Made by a program: the position numbers and the translations under genes. Of a stretch of DNA of 62,615 bases, positions 8,344-16,926 are shown one piece after another. The notes beneath the pieces are model-generated. The model worked only from the letters and a program-made list of their open reading frames with translations, was not told where the DNA came from and did not search any database. The DNA comes from an uncultured Pelosinus sp. (lineage in GTDB: Bacteria > Bacillota > Negativicutes > UMGS1260). The first letter of the stretch is position 1; each line of letters begins with the position of its first letter. The stretch covers positions 1 through 62,615 of the forward strand of contig URQW01000008.1 in NCBI GenBank assembly GCA_900550105.1, written 5' to 3'.

Positions 8344-9800
8344 AGACCGTTTTTTCTTTAAGTCTTTACTATAAGATTAATGGCATTATGATTGCAATGG
8401 TGCTCCTTTTAGGACTCGTTATGGGCATCATTTTATTTCAGTCTACCAGTCGTCTTTTGGATCAGGAAATTGAGCAGCAGGGGTTGCAACTCGCTGAATC
8501 TGTTGCCGTTTTAGGTAATAATGATATTTTGCTCGATGATCGTTATGCTTTGCTAGATCTTTTAAACAAGACCAAAAGAAATAGTGCCGATGTGCGGTAT
8601 ATTTTTATTACCGATGCAGCGGGCCGGCTTTTGGCCCATACCTTTGGTCCAGTTTTTCCGCAAGGCTTGATTGATTCTACCCTGAAAATGCCGCAAGAAA
8701 CTTTAAATCCCGATAAAAATAATGTGACAGTTAGCCTCGATAGCGATGAAGGGCCGCTGCGCGAAATTATTTTGCCGATCGAAAAAGGAACAACAGGCTA
8801 CGTCCATGTGGGAATGTCGGAAAAGCGTATGGCCCAGTTGTTGCAAAAAAGGATGTTCGAGCTTGTGGGAATTACCTTGATTGTTTGTCTGCTAGCAGCG
8901 GTAGCGGCAACCTATTTGGCTCGAATCATCATCCAGCCAGTAACGAGTTTGGCCGCTGCGGCGCGCGAAATCGGCCACGGAAATTTTTCGGTGCAGGCTG
9001 TGGGGCAAAAGAACGATGAAGTGGGTCGGCTGGCCCGTGTTTTTAATGAAATGGCCGCGAGTCTTAAGGCGCAGGAAGCAGAAAATAATCGCCTGCTCGC
9101 AGAGCTTCGAAACAAAGATGCTATGCGCACAGAATTAATGAATAAATTGATTTGTGTGCAAGAGGAAGAGAGAAAACGAATATCCCGTGAAATTCACGAT
9201 GAAACAGGGCAGTCTCTTACCTCGCTGTTAGCTTATATGAAGGTTTTATCATCAAAATTGACCGATGAAAAGCAGCAAGAACTGCTTTTTGGCGCTAGAG
9301 AAGTAGCGCTCCATGTGTTGGAAGGATTGCGCAAACTAGCGCTTGAACTCAGGCCGCCTATCTTAGATGATCTAGGTCTGTTTGCGGCTATGGAAAAATA
9401 TCTTGTAACATTCCGCCGACATTATAAAATGGCTGTTTCCTTTACAGCGCCTGATGAAAAAGTCATCCTTTCTCATGATGTATCGCTAGCTCTCTACCGG
9501 ATTTTGCAAGAAAGTCTTACCAATGTGGCCCGTCATGCGAAGGCAAAAACAGTAGCCGTTGTATTGCAGTTGCAGCAAAGCGATATTGTCCTTACGATTA
9601 CGGATGATGGGATTGGTATTGCCCCAGCAGTTTTGCAGGCGGCGAAACGCGATGAGCGATTGGGGCTTTATGGCATGAAGGAAAGAGCGGAGCTTGTTGG
9701 CGGTGTTTTTACTTTTGAATCGGTACCAGGACAAGGCACGACGATTCGAGTGATTGTACCGCTACATATAGGAAGTGCAGGAAGTGAAAAGAATGGGTAA
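8340..9800 (+). CDS. sensor histidine kinase, HAMP + HisKA_3 (NarX/DegS type)
   Basis: A 486-residue membrane kinase. TM1 spans about 13-34, an extracytoplasmic sensor domain 35-170, TM2 174-195 and HAMP about 195-247. The phospho-acceptor H286 lies in RKRISREIHDETGQS, the class 7 kinase box, followed by LRPPILDDLGL. The HATPase part has ITDDGIGI and GLYGMKERAELVGG. The start overlaps the binding-protein stop by 4 bases and the end overlaps the response regulator, so the three are translationally coupled. The kinase has its own periplasmic domain and probably also reads the lipoprotein (inference). Confidence 0.92.
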   Translation: MKTVFSLSLYYKINGIMIAMVLLLGLVMGIILFQSTSRLLDQEIEQQGLQLAESVAVLGNNDILLDDRYALLDLLNKTKRNSADVRYIFITDAAGRLLAHTFGPVFPQGLIDSTLKMPQETLNPDKNNVTVSLDSDEGPLREIILPIEKGTTGYVHVGMSEKRMAQLLQKRMFELVGITLIVCLLAAVAATYLARIIIQPVTSLAAAAREIGHGNFSVQAVGQKNDEVGRLARVFNEMAASLKAQEAENNRLLAELRNKDAMRTELMNKLICVQEEERKRISREIHDETGQSLTSLLAYMKVLSSKLTDEKQQELLFGAREVALHVLEGLRKLALELRPPILDDLGLFAAMEKYLVTFRRHYKMAVSFTAPDEKVILSHDVSLALYRILQESLTNVARHAKAKTVAVVLQLQQSDIVLTITDDGIGIAPAVLQAAKRDERLGLYGMKERAELVGGVFTFESVPGQGTTIRVIVPLHIGSAGSEKNG

Positions 9801-10458
9801 AATAAAAATTATTATAGCCGATGATCATTCCGTCTTGCGGGCGGGGCTGAGGCTATTACTTAATAATGAACCAGACTTTACGGTGGTTGGTGAGGCTGCT
9901 GACGGCGAAGAAGTTTTAACGTTATTGGAAACGATTACGGCTGATGTACTTGTGCTCGATTTATCCATGCCTGGCATGGGCGGGCTCGAATGTATGAAAG
10001 AAATTGCCAGTCGGGGATTTTCTATTAAGCTGCTTGTGTTAACAATGTATGATGAAGAGCAATATATTAAAGAAGCGATGAAAGCAGGCGCCCTTGGGTA
10101 TGTGGCTAAGAATGCCGTTGATACGGAACTTTTTGTAGCGCTTCGAACGGTTGCTAAGGGACAGCGTTATTTAAGTAAAGAAAATGCCGAGCTTTTGCTT
10201 ACGAGTCTGTTAACAGATCGGTCACGGCAGGAAGAGAATGATCCCTATGTAATCTTAAGTGTGCGTGAACGGGAAGTGCTTAAATTACTTGTGCGCGGTT
10301 TTTCCCTCAGCCAGATTGCGGAACAGCTCTATTTGAGCGTAAAAACAGTGGACACTTATAAAACACGGCTTATGGAAAAACTGCATTGCAGTGAAAAAAG
10401 TCAACTTGTTGAATATGCCCTGCATTATGGTTTGTTACCAGTGGGTAAGAAGATGTAA
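9793..10458 (+). CDS. NarL/FixJ-family response regulator
   Basis: A 221-residue regulator with an N-terminal receiver (IIADDHSVLRAG acidic pocket, phospho-Asp in VLVLDLSMPGMGG) and a C-terminal LuxR-type HTH (LSVREREVLKLLVRG, then YLSVKTVDTYKTRLMEK). It is the cognate partner of the overlapping kinase. ATG 9793 is preferred with GGAAG 8 bases upstream; GTG 9775 is in frame but sits directly against its purine run. The MFS transporter starting 131 bases downstream is a plausible target. Confidence 0.92.
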   Translation: MGKIKIIIADDHSVLRAGLRLLLNNEPDFTVVGEAADGEEVLTLLETITADVLVLDLSMPGMGGLECMKEIASRGFSIKLLVLTMYDEEQYIKEAMKAGALGYVAKNAVDTELFVALRTVAKGQRYLSKENAELLLTSLLTDRSRQEENDPYVILSVREREVLKLLVRGFSLSQIAEQLYLSVKTVDTYKTRLMEKLHCSEKSQLVEYALHYGLLPVGKKM

Positions 10459-10589
10459 GAAAAAATCCTACAAAAAAATCAGCCGTTTACTGATTTAGAT
10501 TTCCCGCTAAAAGTAAGATAATTCAGTTAAGTCTCTTGGCTGCCGCCGTCTTCTAAGAGGCTAATTTACTTTGTGGGGGGAAAGTGTTT
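10459..10589 (+). promoter_or_regulatory. intergenic region before MFS gene with inverted repeat
   Basis: An inverted repeat AGTCTCTT (10528-10535) / AAGAGGCT (10555-10562) with a 19-base centre lies shortly before the ribosome binding site GGGGGG. A short AAATCAG/CTGATTT repeat lies earlier. Either could be a binding site for the adjacent NarL-type regulator or just a leader hairpin. No strong -35/-10 pair was seen. Confidence 0.3.
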
Positions 10590-11906
10590 ATGGCTACTAT
10601 GCCAGTCACACCAACAGCGTCAACAATTAAAATGACAAATATACGTTGGCGCATCATGTTTCTTGTCTTCATTATTCTTACACTCAACTATTTGGATCGG
10701 GTTAATATTTCAATTGCAGCGCCGTTGATCCAAAAGGAATTTAATTTTTCACCAGTAGAATTAGGCATTATTTTCAGTTCTTTTACCTGGGGGAATGTGC
10801 TAGGACAGCTGCCTGGCGGGGCTCTTTCTTCGGTGTTTGGCGCAAAGCGCATGTATATTATTGCGATTATTTTTTGGTCGGCCTTTTTGGCGATGACAAC
10901 GCTGGCTACGACGGTAACAGCTTTTGTAATTTATCGCGTAATTTTTGGTTTCTTTGAAGGAATGTGTTGGCCTGTAGCGTCGACGGTAGGCGCTACGTGG
11001 TTTCCTAAATCCGAGCGGTCGCGGGCTATGTCCTTGCAGTCTAATGGCATGGTTGTCGGTCTTGCCGTAGCGCCGCCCTTTGTAACATATTTTATGATGC
11101 AGCATGGCTGGCGAGGCGCCTTTTTTATTTCCGCGCTCTTGTCGTTAATTTGGCTTGCTTTCTGGTGGTTTACGATGAATGACCGCCCTGACAAACATCC
11201 GAAAGTCAATGCGGAAGAATTGGCCCATATTACGGAAGATGATGGGGCGGCTGAGGCTTTGGCCGAAGAACCGCTTTCCTTTATGGCTGCTTTGAAAATT
11301 GTAATGAAAAAACCATCGCTCTATGCGGCCTGTCTCTCCAATGGGGCGCTAGTTTGGACTCTCTACACTTATACGAGCTGGCTGCCCATGTATTTGCAAC
11401 ATGAACGAGGTTTTACGATTGCTAAAACTGGTTTTGTTGCGATGCTTCCTTTCTTATTTTCTATGATAACAATTCCTTGCGGCGGCATTGCTGCTGACTG
11501 GCTTTATAAGAAAACAGGCAACTTAAAGCTTTCTAAAAATATTCCGATTGTTAGCGGACTGGTAGCTGGCGGTATCATGATGATTCCAGCGGCGCTAGCC
11601 CAGGACCCGATGACTGGCGTCGTTTTGTTGTCATTGGGCTATTCTCTGATTATGTTTATTCTAGGACCACAATGGGCGATTCCGCCTGATGTAGGCGGCA
11701 AAAAAGCGGCTGGTTATGCCTGTGCTCTCGTACAGATTCTCAGCCATATTCCTGGGATTATTGCTCCAATTTTTATGGGGTATATCGTGCAGGCTACAGG
11801 TCATTATACGGCAGGTGTTCTTACGGCAGGTCTTGTAGGAATTGTTGGCGGACTGCTCTTTCCTTTCCTTTATCGCGGTGAGAAAGATCATTATCAAGCG
11901 CAATAG
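10590..11906 (+). CDS. MFS transporter, anion:cation symporter (ACS/ExuT-GudP-like) family
   Basis: A 438-residue polytopic membrane protein with 12 predicted spans. The signature LNYLDRVNISIAAPLI near the N-terminus and GALSSVFGAKR in the loop between spans 2 and 3 place it in the ACS family, whose members carry organic anions such as hexuronates, galactonate and phthalate with protons. ATG 10590 is used, with GGGGGG 9 bases upstream; GTG 10584 is also in frame. Its position behind the PhnD-like/kinase/regulator trio suggests the trio senses its substrate, but the substrate cannot be read from sequence. Confidence 0.88.
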   Translation: MATMPVTPTASTIKMTNIRWRIMFLVFIILTLNYLDRVNISIAAPLIQKEFNFSPVELGIIFSSFTWGNVLGQLPGGALSSVFGAKRMYIIAIIFWSAFLAMTTLATTVTAFVIYRVIFGFFEGMCWPVASTVGATWFPKSERSRAMSLQSNGMVVGLAVAPPFVTYFMMQHGWRGAFFISALLSLIWLAFWWFTMNDRPDKHPKVNAEELAHITEDDGAAEALAEEPLSFMAALKIVMKKPSLYAACLSNGALVWTLYTYTSWLPMYLQHERGFTIAKTGFVAMLPFLFSMITIPCGGIAADWLYKKTGNLKLSKNIPIVSGLVAGGIMMIPAALAQDPMTGVVLLSLGYSLIMFILGPQWAIPPDVGGKKAAGYACALVQILSHIPGIIAPIFMGYIVQATGHYTAGVLTAGLVGIVGGLLFPFLYRGEKDHYQAQ

Positions 11907-11962
11907 CCTGTCCTTTTAACAGCAGATATTTTGATTTTGCAAGATGGTGAAGGAGGACGGTC

Positions 11963-12622
11963 ATGATGGTAGGAGATATCGATGCTGCGATTCGGCTGGT
12001 GCTGGCCCTGATACTTGGGGCAATTGTAGGCGGAGAAAGGCAGTGGCGGCGAAAATCAGCAGGACTTCGTACTCATGTACTTGTTTCTATGGGTTCCTGC
12101 CTCGTGATGATTTTATCAATCAACCTCTATCGTCAGGTACAAGGGTTTACGAATGCTGATCCGGCGCGATTAGCGGCTCAGGTTGTCAGCGGCATCGGTT
12201 TTTTAGGCGCTGGTACGATTATGAAGGAAGGGCTGACTGTCGTTGGACTTACTACGGCAGCAAGCCTCTGGATTGTAGCCGCGATCGGCTTGGCTGTAGG
12301 CAGCGGGTATATGGTTTGCGCTTTGGTTACGACAGCTTTGTCTTATGCGACGCTTACGTGGCTCTCGCGTTTTGAAAAGAAATTTATTAATAACTGTGAT
12401 GTCTATTTGACAATCACTTCTTTAGATCGTCCAGGCCAAGTTGGGCGAATTGGTTCCTATTTGGGTGAACATGGTGTGGGAATCAAGGATATCCGTGTGA
12501 TTGAGCATCGTCAGGAGCAGCTTATTATTGGTATTGTTATTTGTAATTTAGAAAATGATAATACCATTATGCAGGATTTGATTGAGCTTGACGGGATCGT
12601 GGAAGTAAAGCGGGATTCCTAA
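11963..12622 (+). CDS. MgtC/SapB family membrane protein
   Basis: A 219-residue protein. The first 140 residues form the MgtC domain, with LILGAIVGGERQWRRKSAGLR near the start, then VSGIGFLGAGTIMKEG and LTTAASLW, and four to five membrane spans. The C-terminal about 75 residues (cytoplasmic) look like an ACT-type ligand-binding fold. MgtC proteins are linked to Mg2+ limitation and membrane-potential or F-ATPase control in other bacteria; the role here is unknown. AAGGAGG precedes the ATG pair 11963/11966. The next gene follows after 10 bases. Confidence 0.88.
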   Translation: MMVGDIDAAIRLVLALILGAIVGGERQWRRKSAGLRTHVLVSMGSCLVMILSINLYRQVQGFTNADPARLAAQVVSGIGFLGAGTIMKEGLTVVGLTTAASLWIVAAIGLAVGSGYMVCALVTTALSYATLTWLSRFEKKFINNCDVYLTITSLDRPGQVGRIGSYLGEHGVGIKDIRVIEHRQEQLIIGIVICNLENDNTIMQDLIELDGIVEVKRDS

Positions 12623-12632
12623 GGAGGTACTT

Positions 12633-13070
12633 ATGCAACGATTTTTGCAGTTAGGCTGGGACTACTCGCTGCAGATTGTAGCGAAAGGCGATAAAATGAA
12701 ACTGCGATTTTTTCATCATCATACCTTGCTTCATCAGGTGGCTAAACTGCCCGATGGAGAAACTGTTCTTGCCACATGGAGCAAGAATAAAACACTTAGT
12801 AGGATGCAAAAACGAGTAGAACGATATTTAATCTGTCTGAATCAAAAGGAATTACACAACAGACGACCGTTAAGTTTGGCAAGGCGCAGACGGTGGCCTT
12901 GTGCGATGCCGCCTGACCCAGTTGTGGAATATATCATTTTTTATGAATTGTGTCGTACCATTTATGAACAGGCTCAGCCCGATTTTTATCGGTTACTTGC
13001 GGCGATTTTGCCGGATTATAAACGATATCAGGCTTTGTTCCAGGATTATTTACTGGCGCGTACCTCTTGA
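12633..13070 (+). CDS. YgjP/DUF45-like protein that has lost the zinc-binding HExxH site
   Basis: A 145-residue protein behind AAGGAGG and 10 bases after mgtC, so co-transcribed. The C-terminal half (97-131) follows the pattern of YgjP/DUF45 metal hydrolases, where a V-HEL-H helix is followed by a His-containing turn and LLPDYK. Here the pattern reads VVEYIIFYELCRTIYE, then QAQPDF and ILPDYK. The metal ligands H, H and H are replaced by Y104, R108 and about A114, while E105 remains. The region that normally holds WGSC is shortened to RRRRWPCA. It therefore looks like a non-catalytic relative. The N-terminal half resembles the beta-rich start of the family. Function unknown. Confidence 0.65.
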   Translation: MQRFLQLGWDYSLQIVAKGDKMKLRFFHHHTLLHQVAKLPDGETVLATWSKNKTLSRMQKRVERYLICLNQKELHNRRPLSLARRRRWPCAMPPDPVVEYIIFYELCRTIYEQAQPDFYRLLAAILPDYKRYQALFQDYLLARTS

Positions 13071-13082
13071 ATGAATGATTCG

Positions 13083-13121
13083 AAAGGAATCTTTACCCAT
13101 TACTTGGTAAAGATTCCTTTT
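13083..13121 (+). terminator. terminator after mgtC-yгjP-like pair
   Basis: A perfect 15-bp stem, AAAGGAATCTTTACC (13083-13097) against GGTAAAGATTCCTTT (13106-13120), with an 8-base loop and a short T tract. Confidence 0.88.
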
Positions 13122-13212
13122 CTATTTTGTCAGAAGAGGGATTTGCCAAGGAAAGCCGAACCTAATACATACGGTTTTATCATGACGATAACAAGGATGA
13201 GGGGGAGAAGGT

Positions 13213-14526
13213 TTGAGTGACAAAACATTTTTTTTGAAATATGGTAAAGAAGAAATGTCCCTAACGATTCCAGAAAAACAACTTATCTGTGAGGTGCTAG
13301 GCAAGGAGTATCCGCCCCTGACCGATGTAGTGACAGCGGTCAGGCAGGCGATTCGTCAGCCGATTGATGCGCCGCCTCTTCGGGAAATTGTTAAACCTGG
13401 CGAGAAAGTAGTTCTTACCGTCAGTGATATTACGCGGGCCTGGCAAAGGATGGATCTCATTTTACCTGTGCTGCTGGCAGAATTAAATGAAGCAGGCATA
13501 CCTGACCCAAATATAACGATTCTGATTGCTGTAGGCGGACACCGCCAGAATACCGTAGAAGAATGTAAGCTGCTCTGTGGTGAAGGTGTTTTTGAGCGGG
13601 TAAGAGTTCTCAATCATGATGCCTGGGACGAAGCAAATATGGTTTATCTCGGCAAAACGAGTCGAGGGACTAAAGTTTCGGTGAATCGGATCATGGCTGA
13701 AGCGGATAAAGTGATTTTAACCGGTGGGATTATTTATCACTACATGGTTGGTTATGGCGGCGGACGTAAGAGTATTATTCCTGGCTGCAGCTCGATTCAA
13801 ACAATACGGCAAAATCATCTTTGGGCGCTTGGCCAACAAGACGGCAGCGGTTCGAATCCGAATAGTATTTCAGGTAAGACTTCTGGCAACGAATGTCATG
13901 AAGACATGATGGAAATTGCGGCATTTGTAAAACCTGATTTTATTGTGAATATGGTACCGACGCCAGATGGCAAGGTCGGTGGAATCTTTGCTGGCAATTG
14001 GATTTCAGCTTGGCAGCAGGGGACAAAGCTTGTTGATGAAATTTACGGCGTAGATATTCCGGCAAAGGCTGATATTGTAATTACAACAGCTGGCGGGTAT
14101 CCTAAAGATATTAACTTGTATCAGACCGGTAAGACCATGGATAATGCCTGCTATGCTGTAAAACGCGGCGGAGTGGTTATTTTATTAAGTGAATGTCCCG
14201 ATATTTATGAGCCACTAGAGTTTTCTGACTGGTTTAAACATGGGACGAAAGATAAGATTGAAACGGCTGTGCGCGACAATTTTGCAATTCCTGGGTGGGT
14301 CGTTCTAAAGGAAATGGAATGTAGCGATTTAGCGTCTTTTATTATGGTGACACGACCAGAAAATGTAGAACTTGTTACGAAAGCAAATATGACAGCAGCA
14401 GCGTCCTTAGACGAAGCTTTGGCTTTGGCAAAGCAGCGCTCTTTGACTTCTGAGCCGACCTATATTGTAATGCCTCAGGGCGCCAATACAGTACCGCTTT
14501 TTGAGGGGAAACCCACGATTGGCTGA
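13213..14526 (+). CDS. LarA-family (nickel-pincer) hydroxyacid racemase/epimerase
   Basis: A 437-residue protein starting at TTG after GGGGGAGAAGG. It has the LarA N-domain signature SDITRAWQRMDLILPVLL, the AVGGHRQNT histidine and IIYHYMVGYGGGRKSIIPG, which contains the His and Lys that bind the nickel-pincer nucleotide. LarA enzymes racemise or epimerise 2-hydroxyacids by hydride transfer. No larB, larC or larE cofactor genes lie in the window. PanB and a symporter follow closely, so the substrate may be a hydroxyacid linked to that set (inference) rather than lactate. Confidence 0.85.
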   Translation: MSDKTFFLKYGKEEMSLTIPEKQLICEVLGKEYPPLTDVVTAVRQAIRQPIDAPPLREIVKPGEKVVLTVSDITRAWQRMDLILPVLLAELNEAGIPDPNITILIAVGGHRQNTVEECKLLCGEGVFERVRVLNHDAWDEANMVYLGKTSRGTKVSVNRIMAEADKVILTGGIIYHYMVGYGGGRKSIIPGCSSIQTIRQNHLWALGQQDGSGSNPNSISGKTSGNECHEDMMEIAAFVKPDFIVNMVPTPDGKVGGIFAGNWISAWQQGTKLVDEIYGVDIPAKADIVITTAGGYPKDINLYQTGKTMDNACYAVKRGGVVILLSECPDIYEPLEFSDWFKHGTKDKIETAVRDNFAIPGWVVLKEMECSDLASFIMVTRPENVELVTKANMTAAASLDEALALAKQRSLTSEPTYIVMPQGANTVPLFEGKPTIG

Positions 14527-14585
14527 GCAGCTAATTGGGGTGCAAGAATTCTTCTTTCTACTTAATTTTTTAGGAGGCGAAGGCA

Positions 14586-15422
14586 ATGGATAAGCAGAAA
14601 ATTACAATTCCCCAGCTCAAGGTTAAAAAAGAAGCAGGTCAAAAATTTCGCATGGTTACAGCTTATGATTACTTAATGGCATCAGTCGTTGATCAGACAC
14701 CGATTGAAACGATATTAGTCGGCGATTCGTTGGGCATGGTGGTTCTCGGCTATGACAGCACTGTCCCGGTTACGATGGAAGATATGATTCATCATTTGAG
14801 GCCTGTCGTGAAAGGTGCGCCTCATACTCTGATCGTCGGAGATATGCCTTTCGGGTCTTATAATGGTACCGAGGCTGAGGCCGTAGCGAATGGTACGCGG
14901 TTGATGAAAGAAGGCGGCGCTGACTGTGTCAAACTAGAGGGCGGCGAAGCTTTTGCACCGGTCGTTAAGGCTTTAGTTCGGGCGGGGATTCCCGTTATTG
15001 GCCATATTGGGCTTACGCCTCAGACTGTATCACAGCTTGGCGGATTTAAAGTGCAAGGAAAAGACGCTGAGGCAGCGCAGCAATTAGTTGACGATGCGAT
15101 GGCCTTAGAAGCAGCAGGCGCTTCGGCGCTCGTGATTGAGTGTGTTCCCGCGCCTTTAGGGAAAGTAATTACTGAAAAGCTATCGATTCCGACAATTGGC
15201 ATTGGCGCTGGCCCAGATTGCGATGGTCAGGTTTTAGTAGCGCAGGATTTACTCGGCATGTTTGATCGCTTTGTTCCAAAGTTTGTCAAACAGTATGCCA
15301 ATGTGAATAAAATTATGGTTGAGGCCTTGGAACAGTATGCGAGCGAAGTCGCGGCAGGAACCTTTCCTGGGCCAGATCACTGCTTCGGCATGAAGGAAGA
15401 AGTTCTTAAAAAACTCTATTAA
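14586..15422 (+). CDS. panB: 3-methyl-2-oxobutanoate hydroxymethyltransferase
   Basis: A 278-residue cytoplasmic enzyme of normal PanB length. Seen: MVTAYDY, the metal-binding VGDSLGMVVLG, VGDMPFGSY, GGADCVKLEGG, GHIGLTPQ and IGIGAGPDCDGQVLV. It transfers a hydroxymethyl group from 5,10-methylene-THF to 2-oxoisovalerate to make ketopantoate, the first pantothenate step. RBS TTAGGAGG precedes the ATG. Instead of panC, panD or panE, its neighbours are LarA-like and SSS genes, separated by 59 and 32 bases, which is unusual. Confidence 0.93.
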   Translation: MDKQKITIPQLKVKKEAGQKFRMVTAYDYLMASVVDQTPIETILVGDSLGMVVLGYDSTVPVTMEDMIHHLRPVVKGAPHTLIVGDMPFGSYNGTEAEAVANGTRLMKEGGADCVKLEGGEAFAPVVKALVRAGIPVIGHIGLTPQTVSQLGGFKVQGKDAEAAQQLVDDAMALEAAGASALVIECVPAPLGKVITEKLSIPTIGIGAGPDCDGQVLVAQDLLGMFDRFVPKFVKQYANVNKIMVEALEQYASEVAAGTFPGPDHCFGMKEEVLKKLY

Positions 15423-15454
15423 TAGAATAAAGGCCAAGAGAGAGGGGCGTGCCC

Positions 15455-16888
15455 ATGAACGGCTATATTTGGGTCATTGCGCTTTATGCGCTGCTGCTAA
15501 TTGGAATCGGCTTTGTTGTGACAAAGCGAGTAAAGGGATCAGCTGATTTCTTTGTGGGCGGACGAAAGTTTGGGCCTTTGCTGCTGTTTATTACTCTCGT
15601 AGCGCCGAATATTGGTGCCGGATCAACTGTCGGCGTGGCTGGTCTTGGCTATAAGTCTGGCTTGTCGGCGGTTTGGTGGATTATTGCCTCGGCGGCAGGT
15701 ACGTTTATTTTGGCAGGCTGGGTCGGACCAGCTCTATGGCGATTGGCGACGAAACATAATTTTTACACACTCGGCGATTATCTTGATTATCGTTATAACC
15801 GTAATTTTCGCGGCATGATTTCGCTGTTAATGGCGATTGGTACAATTGCCATTTTTGCTGGGCAGCTTATGGGAATTGGCTGGATTTTATCGGCGGTGGC
15901 TGATGTATCAAAGCCTGTGGGAATTTTGATTGGCGCTGTCGTAGTGGTACTTTATTTTGGCGCTGGCGGGCTGCTTTCTGCCGCTTATGTCAATATTATT
16001 GAGGCTTCTGTCAAACTGATCGGCTTTGTTATTGCCGTTCCCTTTGTACTGTCTTTTGTCGGCGGCTGGAGCGGTCTGGAGATGAAAGCCGCTAGCCTTA
16101 TCAATGACCCTGTTAAAACGGAAGCTTTTTTTAGTCTAGACGGTTTGGGGCTGTCGGCGATTATGGGATTTTTCATGATGTTGACACCGTCTTTCTTTAT
16201 TTCACCAGGTCTTGTTGGTAAAATATATGGCGCAAAAGACGAAAAAACCGTGCGGATCGGCACGGCGTTATGCGGTCTTGTCATGTTCTTATTTGCGGTG
16301 ATTCCTGTCCTGTTGGGGATGGCTGCTTCGGTAGTTGTGCCCAACTTGACAGAGCGCGACTTGGCGTTACCGACGATTATGAAGGAATGTATGCCCTTCT
16401 GGGCTTCGGCGTTAGCCCTTGCTGCCATTTTTTCCGCTGAAGTTAGTGCGGCTGATGCTGTATTGTATATGATCACTTCTTCATTTACGAAAGATTTATA
16501 TAAATCTTTCATAAATCCAGCTATCAGCGATGAAAAACTGCTTAAAAGCAGCCGAATTGTAACAGCGGCAGCGGGTGTCATTGGCGTAGGCATGGCCATT
16601 ATGCTGCCCAATATTATTACAGCCCTGTCGATTTTTTACTCGCTCATGTCAGTCTCACTTACGGCGCCGCTTCTGTTCGGGTTGTTTTCCAAACGGCCAA
16701 CAACGACAGCTGCTTTTGTTTCAGCCGGAGTCGGTATTCTCGTGACAATTGCTCTGCAGTTTGGCAATGGCGGCAAAGGGCTGGGCATTTTAAATGCGCA
16801 ATCAACAGCTATTTTGCTGACGATACTGATTATGCTTGCGATGATGTTTTTAGCGCCAGCAAAGGAAAAACGCCCAAGCGATGTGTAG
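15455..16888 (+). CDS. sodium:solute symporter (SSS family)
   Basis: A 477-residue membrane protein with about 13 spans. SSS features include the early ADFFVGGRKFGPLL segment, GAGSTVGVAGLGY and the FSAEVSAADAVLYMITSSFTKD segment. Family members co-transport Na+ with pantothenate (PanF), proline, sugars or organic acids. Its place after panB makes pantothenate or a related hydroxyacid conceivable (inference). ATG 15455 is preferred over GTG 15449 because AGAGGGG lies 7 bases upstream of it. Confidence 0.85.
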   Translation: MNGYIWVIALYALLLIGIGFVVTKRVKGSADFFVGGRKFGPLLLFITLVAPNIGAGSTVGVAGLGYKSGLSAVWWIIASAAGTFILAGWVGPALWRLATKHNFYTLGDYLDYRYNRNFRGMISLLMAIGTIAIFAGQLMGIGWILSAVADVSKPVGILIGAVVVVLYFGAGGLLSAAYVNIIEASVKLIGFVIAVPFVLSFVGGWSGLEMKAASLINDPVKTEAFFSLDGLGLSAIMGFFMMLTPSFFISPGLVGKIYGAKDEKTVRIGTALCGLVMFLFAVIPVLLGMAASVVVPNLTERDLALPTIMKECMPFWASALALAAIFSAEVSAADAVLYMITSSFTKDLYKSFINPAISDEKLLKSSRIVTAAAGVIGVGMAIMLPNIITALSIFYSLMSVSLTAPLLFGLFSKRPTTTAAFVSAGVGILVTIALQFGNGGKGLGILNAQSTAILLTILIMLAMMFLAPAKEKRPSDV

Positions 16889-16926
16889 TGGAATTTTTAA
16901 TAGTGTTCTAATAGGAGATGGATAGT

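Noticed and set aside
12633..13070. The YgjP-like gene considered as a pseudogene
   Set aside because: The frame is intact, has AAGGAGG, and is followed by a strong terminator. Residue changes are limited to the metal site, so a non-catalytic protein is more likely than decay.
15985..16611. Long 208-codon frame on the minus strand inside the SSS symporter gene
   Set aside because: It is fully covered by a symporter gene with many family motifs, and its composition mirrors the hydrophobic codons of that gene. No ribosome site or homologous motif is seen.
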